Of a DNA stretch of 6,483 nt, positions 5,964 through 6,483 are shown one piece after another (position 1 is the first letter of the stretch; each line of letters begins with the position of its first letter). A program made the position numbers and the translations under genes. The notes under the pieces are model-generated. The model did not search any database, was not told where the DNA came from, and worked only from the letters and a program-made list of their open reading frames with translations. Source of the DNA: Acidimicrobiia bacterium (GTDB lineage: Bacteria > Actinomycetota > Acidimicrobiia > Spongiisociales > UBA5794); assembly GCA_013001485.1 (NCBI GenBank), contig JABDMN010000388.1, positions 1-6,483 on the forward strand, given 5' to 3'.

Positions 5964-6009
5964 CCGCGTCCCGGCCACGTGGCGAAGCGCAGCCTTCGAG
6001 TGAAAGGGG

Positions 6010-6047
6010 GTCGCGTTGGGGTGACACAAAGGAGGTTGCGACGCGAC
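6010..6047 (+). promoter_or_regulatory. Possible leader hairpin presenting AAAGGAGG upstream of the channel gene
   Basis: GTCGCGTTG (6010-6018) can pair with CGACGCGAC (6039-6047) in a 9-bp stem containing one G-U pair. The ~20-base loop contains AAAGGAGG (6028-6035), a near-perfect complement of the 16S rRNA 3' end. No start codon of the downstream channel frame lies at normal distance: the ATGs are at 6064 and 6091. This could be a chance structure in GC-rich DNA, a standby site, or a regulatory leader. No promoter hexamers are convincing in 5964-6090. Confidence 0.3.
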
Positions 6048-6090
6048 GGCCACGAAGTCGACAATGCACCTCGACGCTGCGAGAGGGCAC

Positions 6091-6483
6091 ATGACGCTGG
6101 GCCGCACAGAACGAGATCCATGGAGACAGGTTCGGCTCGGGCTTGGCGCCCTCGTTGTCGTTCAGTTCACCGGTACCGTCGCCTACCTGTTGGTCGGGTT
6201 GGGCATCTTCGATGCCTTCTATCAAACGCTGATCACGATCTCCACGGTTGGCTTCAGCGAGGTCGGCGACCGGGCCGACACTGCATACCGTGTTGTGACG
6301 ACCGTGGTGATCATCTTCGGTGTGGGGATTGCGCTGTATACGCTCGGGTTGGCGTTCGAGGCTTTGATGGAAGGCAAAATCGGTGAGCACGTCGGGAGAG
6401 CGAGATTGCAGCAGGCCATTGACCAACTGAGCGGACATGTCGTGCTGTGCGGCTGGGGCCAGGTGGGCCAGTCGATCTACACG
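6091..6483 (+). CDS. Two-TM potassium channel with RCK/TrkA-N domain (5' part only)
   Basis: The first 131 residues are visible; the gene runs off the right edge. TM1 is about residues 16-37. A pore helix and filter region follows, TLITISTVGFSEVG (46-59), then TM2 (about 68-89), a linker, and the start of a Rossmann RCK/TrkA-N domain at HVVLCGWGQVGQS (116-128), whose GxGxxG-like glycines (121, 123, 126) bind nucleotide in the family. This is the MthK-like layout: a tetrameric K+ channel gated by a cytoplasmic ligand-binding ring. The selectivity filter reads TVGFS rather than TVGYG. The Phe is common, while Ser for the last Gly is a deviation. The frame opens at 6025, giving two starts: ATG 6064 (nine extra residues, no close ribosome binding site) and ATG 6091, preferred because GAGAGGG lies just before it, although spacing is short (about 4). 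It follows the palindrome, so it is probably a separate transcription unit. Confidence 0.88.
   Translation, partial: MTLGRTERDPWRQVRLGLGALVVVQFTGTVAYLLVGLGIFDAFYQTLITISTVGFSEVGDRADTAYRVVTTVVIIFGVGIALYTLGLAFEALMEGKIGEHVGRARLQQAIDQLSGHVVLCGWGQVGQSIYT

Overview
The window looks like a stretch of a GC-rich bacterial chromosome. It has tightly packed genes, GTG starts, four-base stop/start overlaps and strong G/C preference at third codon positions. All genes read on the + strand. Protein style (V/D/E-rich, short acidic tails) and the form of CcmF suggest an Actinomycetota lineage of the Acidimicrobiia kind, or possibly Chloroflexota. That is an inference from memory of family sequences, not a search result.

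Positions 1-4756 hold the distal part of a System I (Ccm) cytochrome c maturation operon. In order it carries the 3' end of ccmC, a 37-residue ccmD, ccmE, ccmF, a short ccmH, a ccmI-like TPR membrane protein, and a ccmG/dsbE thioredoxin. Most junctions overlap by 4-11 bases and the rest are separated by 3-6 bases, so the set is probably one transcript with translational coupling. ccmA and ccmB would be expected just upstream, outside the window. CcmC/D load heme on CcmE (His119), CcmF carries out heme ligation, and CcmH (CPVC), CcmG (WCFPC) and the CcmI-like protein keep and present reduced apocytochrome CXXCH motifs.

Positions 4757-4886 are intergenic, with a perfect 18-bp dyad and then a good ribosome binding site. 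Positions 4887-5915 encode a lipoprotein with six CXXCH heme motifs. A nine-triplet collagen-like Gly-X-Y linker separates its lipidated Cys22 from the heme domain. It is an obvious client of the adjacent Ccm machinery and is the most distinctive gene in the window.

Positions 5916-6090 are intergenic, with a perfect 28-bp palindrome (probable terminator) and a second hairpin whose loop carries a perfect Shine-Dalgarno-like sequence. From 6091 (or 6064) to the window end runs the 5' part of a two-TM potassium channel with the start of a cytoplasmic RCK/TrkA-N domain.

I found no mobile element, CRISPR array, tRNA or rRNA. The window is a coherent respiratory/cytochrome biogenesis region, not an obviously new defence or mobile system. 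The least ordinary items are the six-heme collagen-linker lipoprotein, the rearranged topology of the CcmI-like protein, and an extra Cys pair in CcmF.
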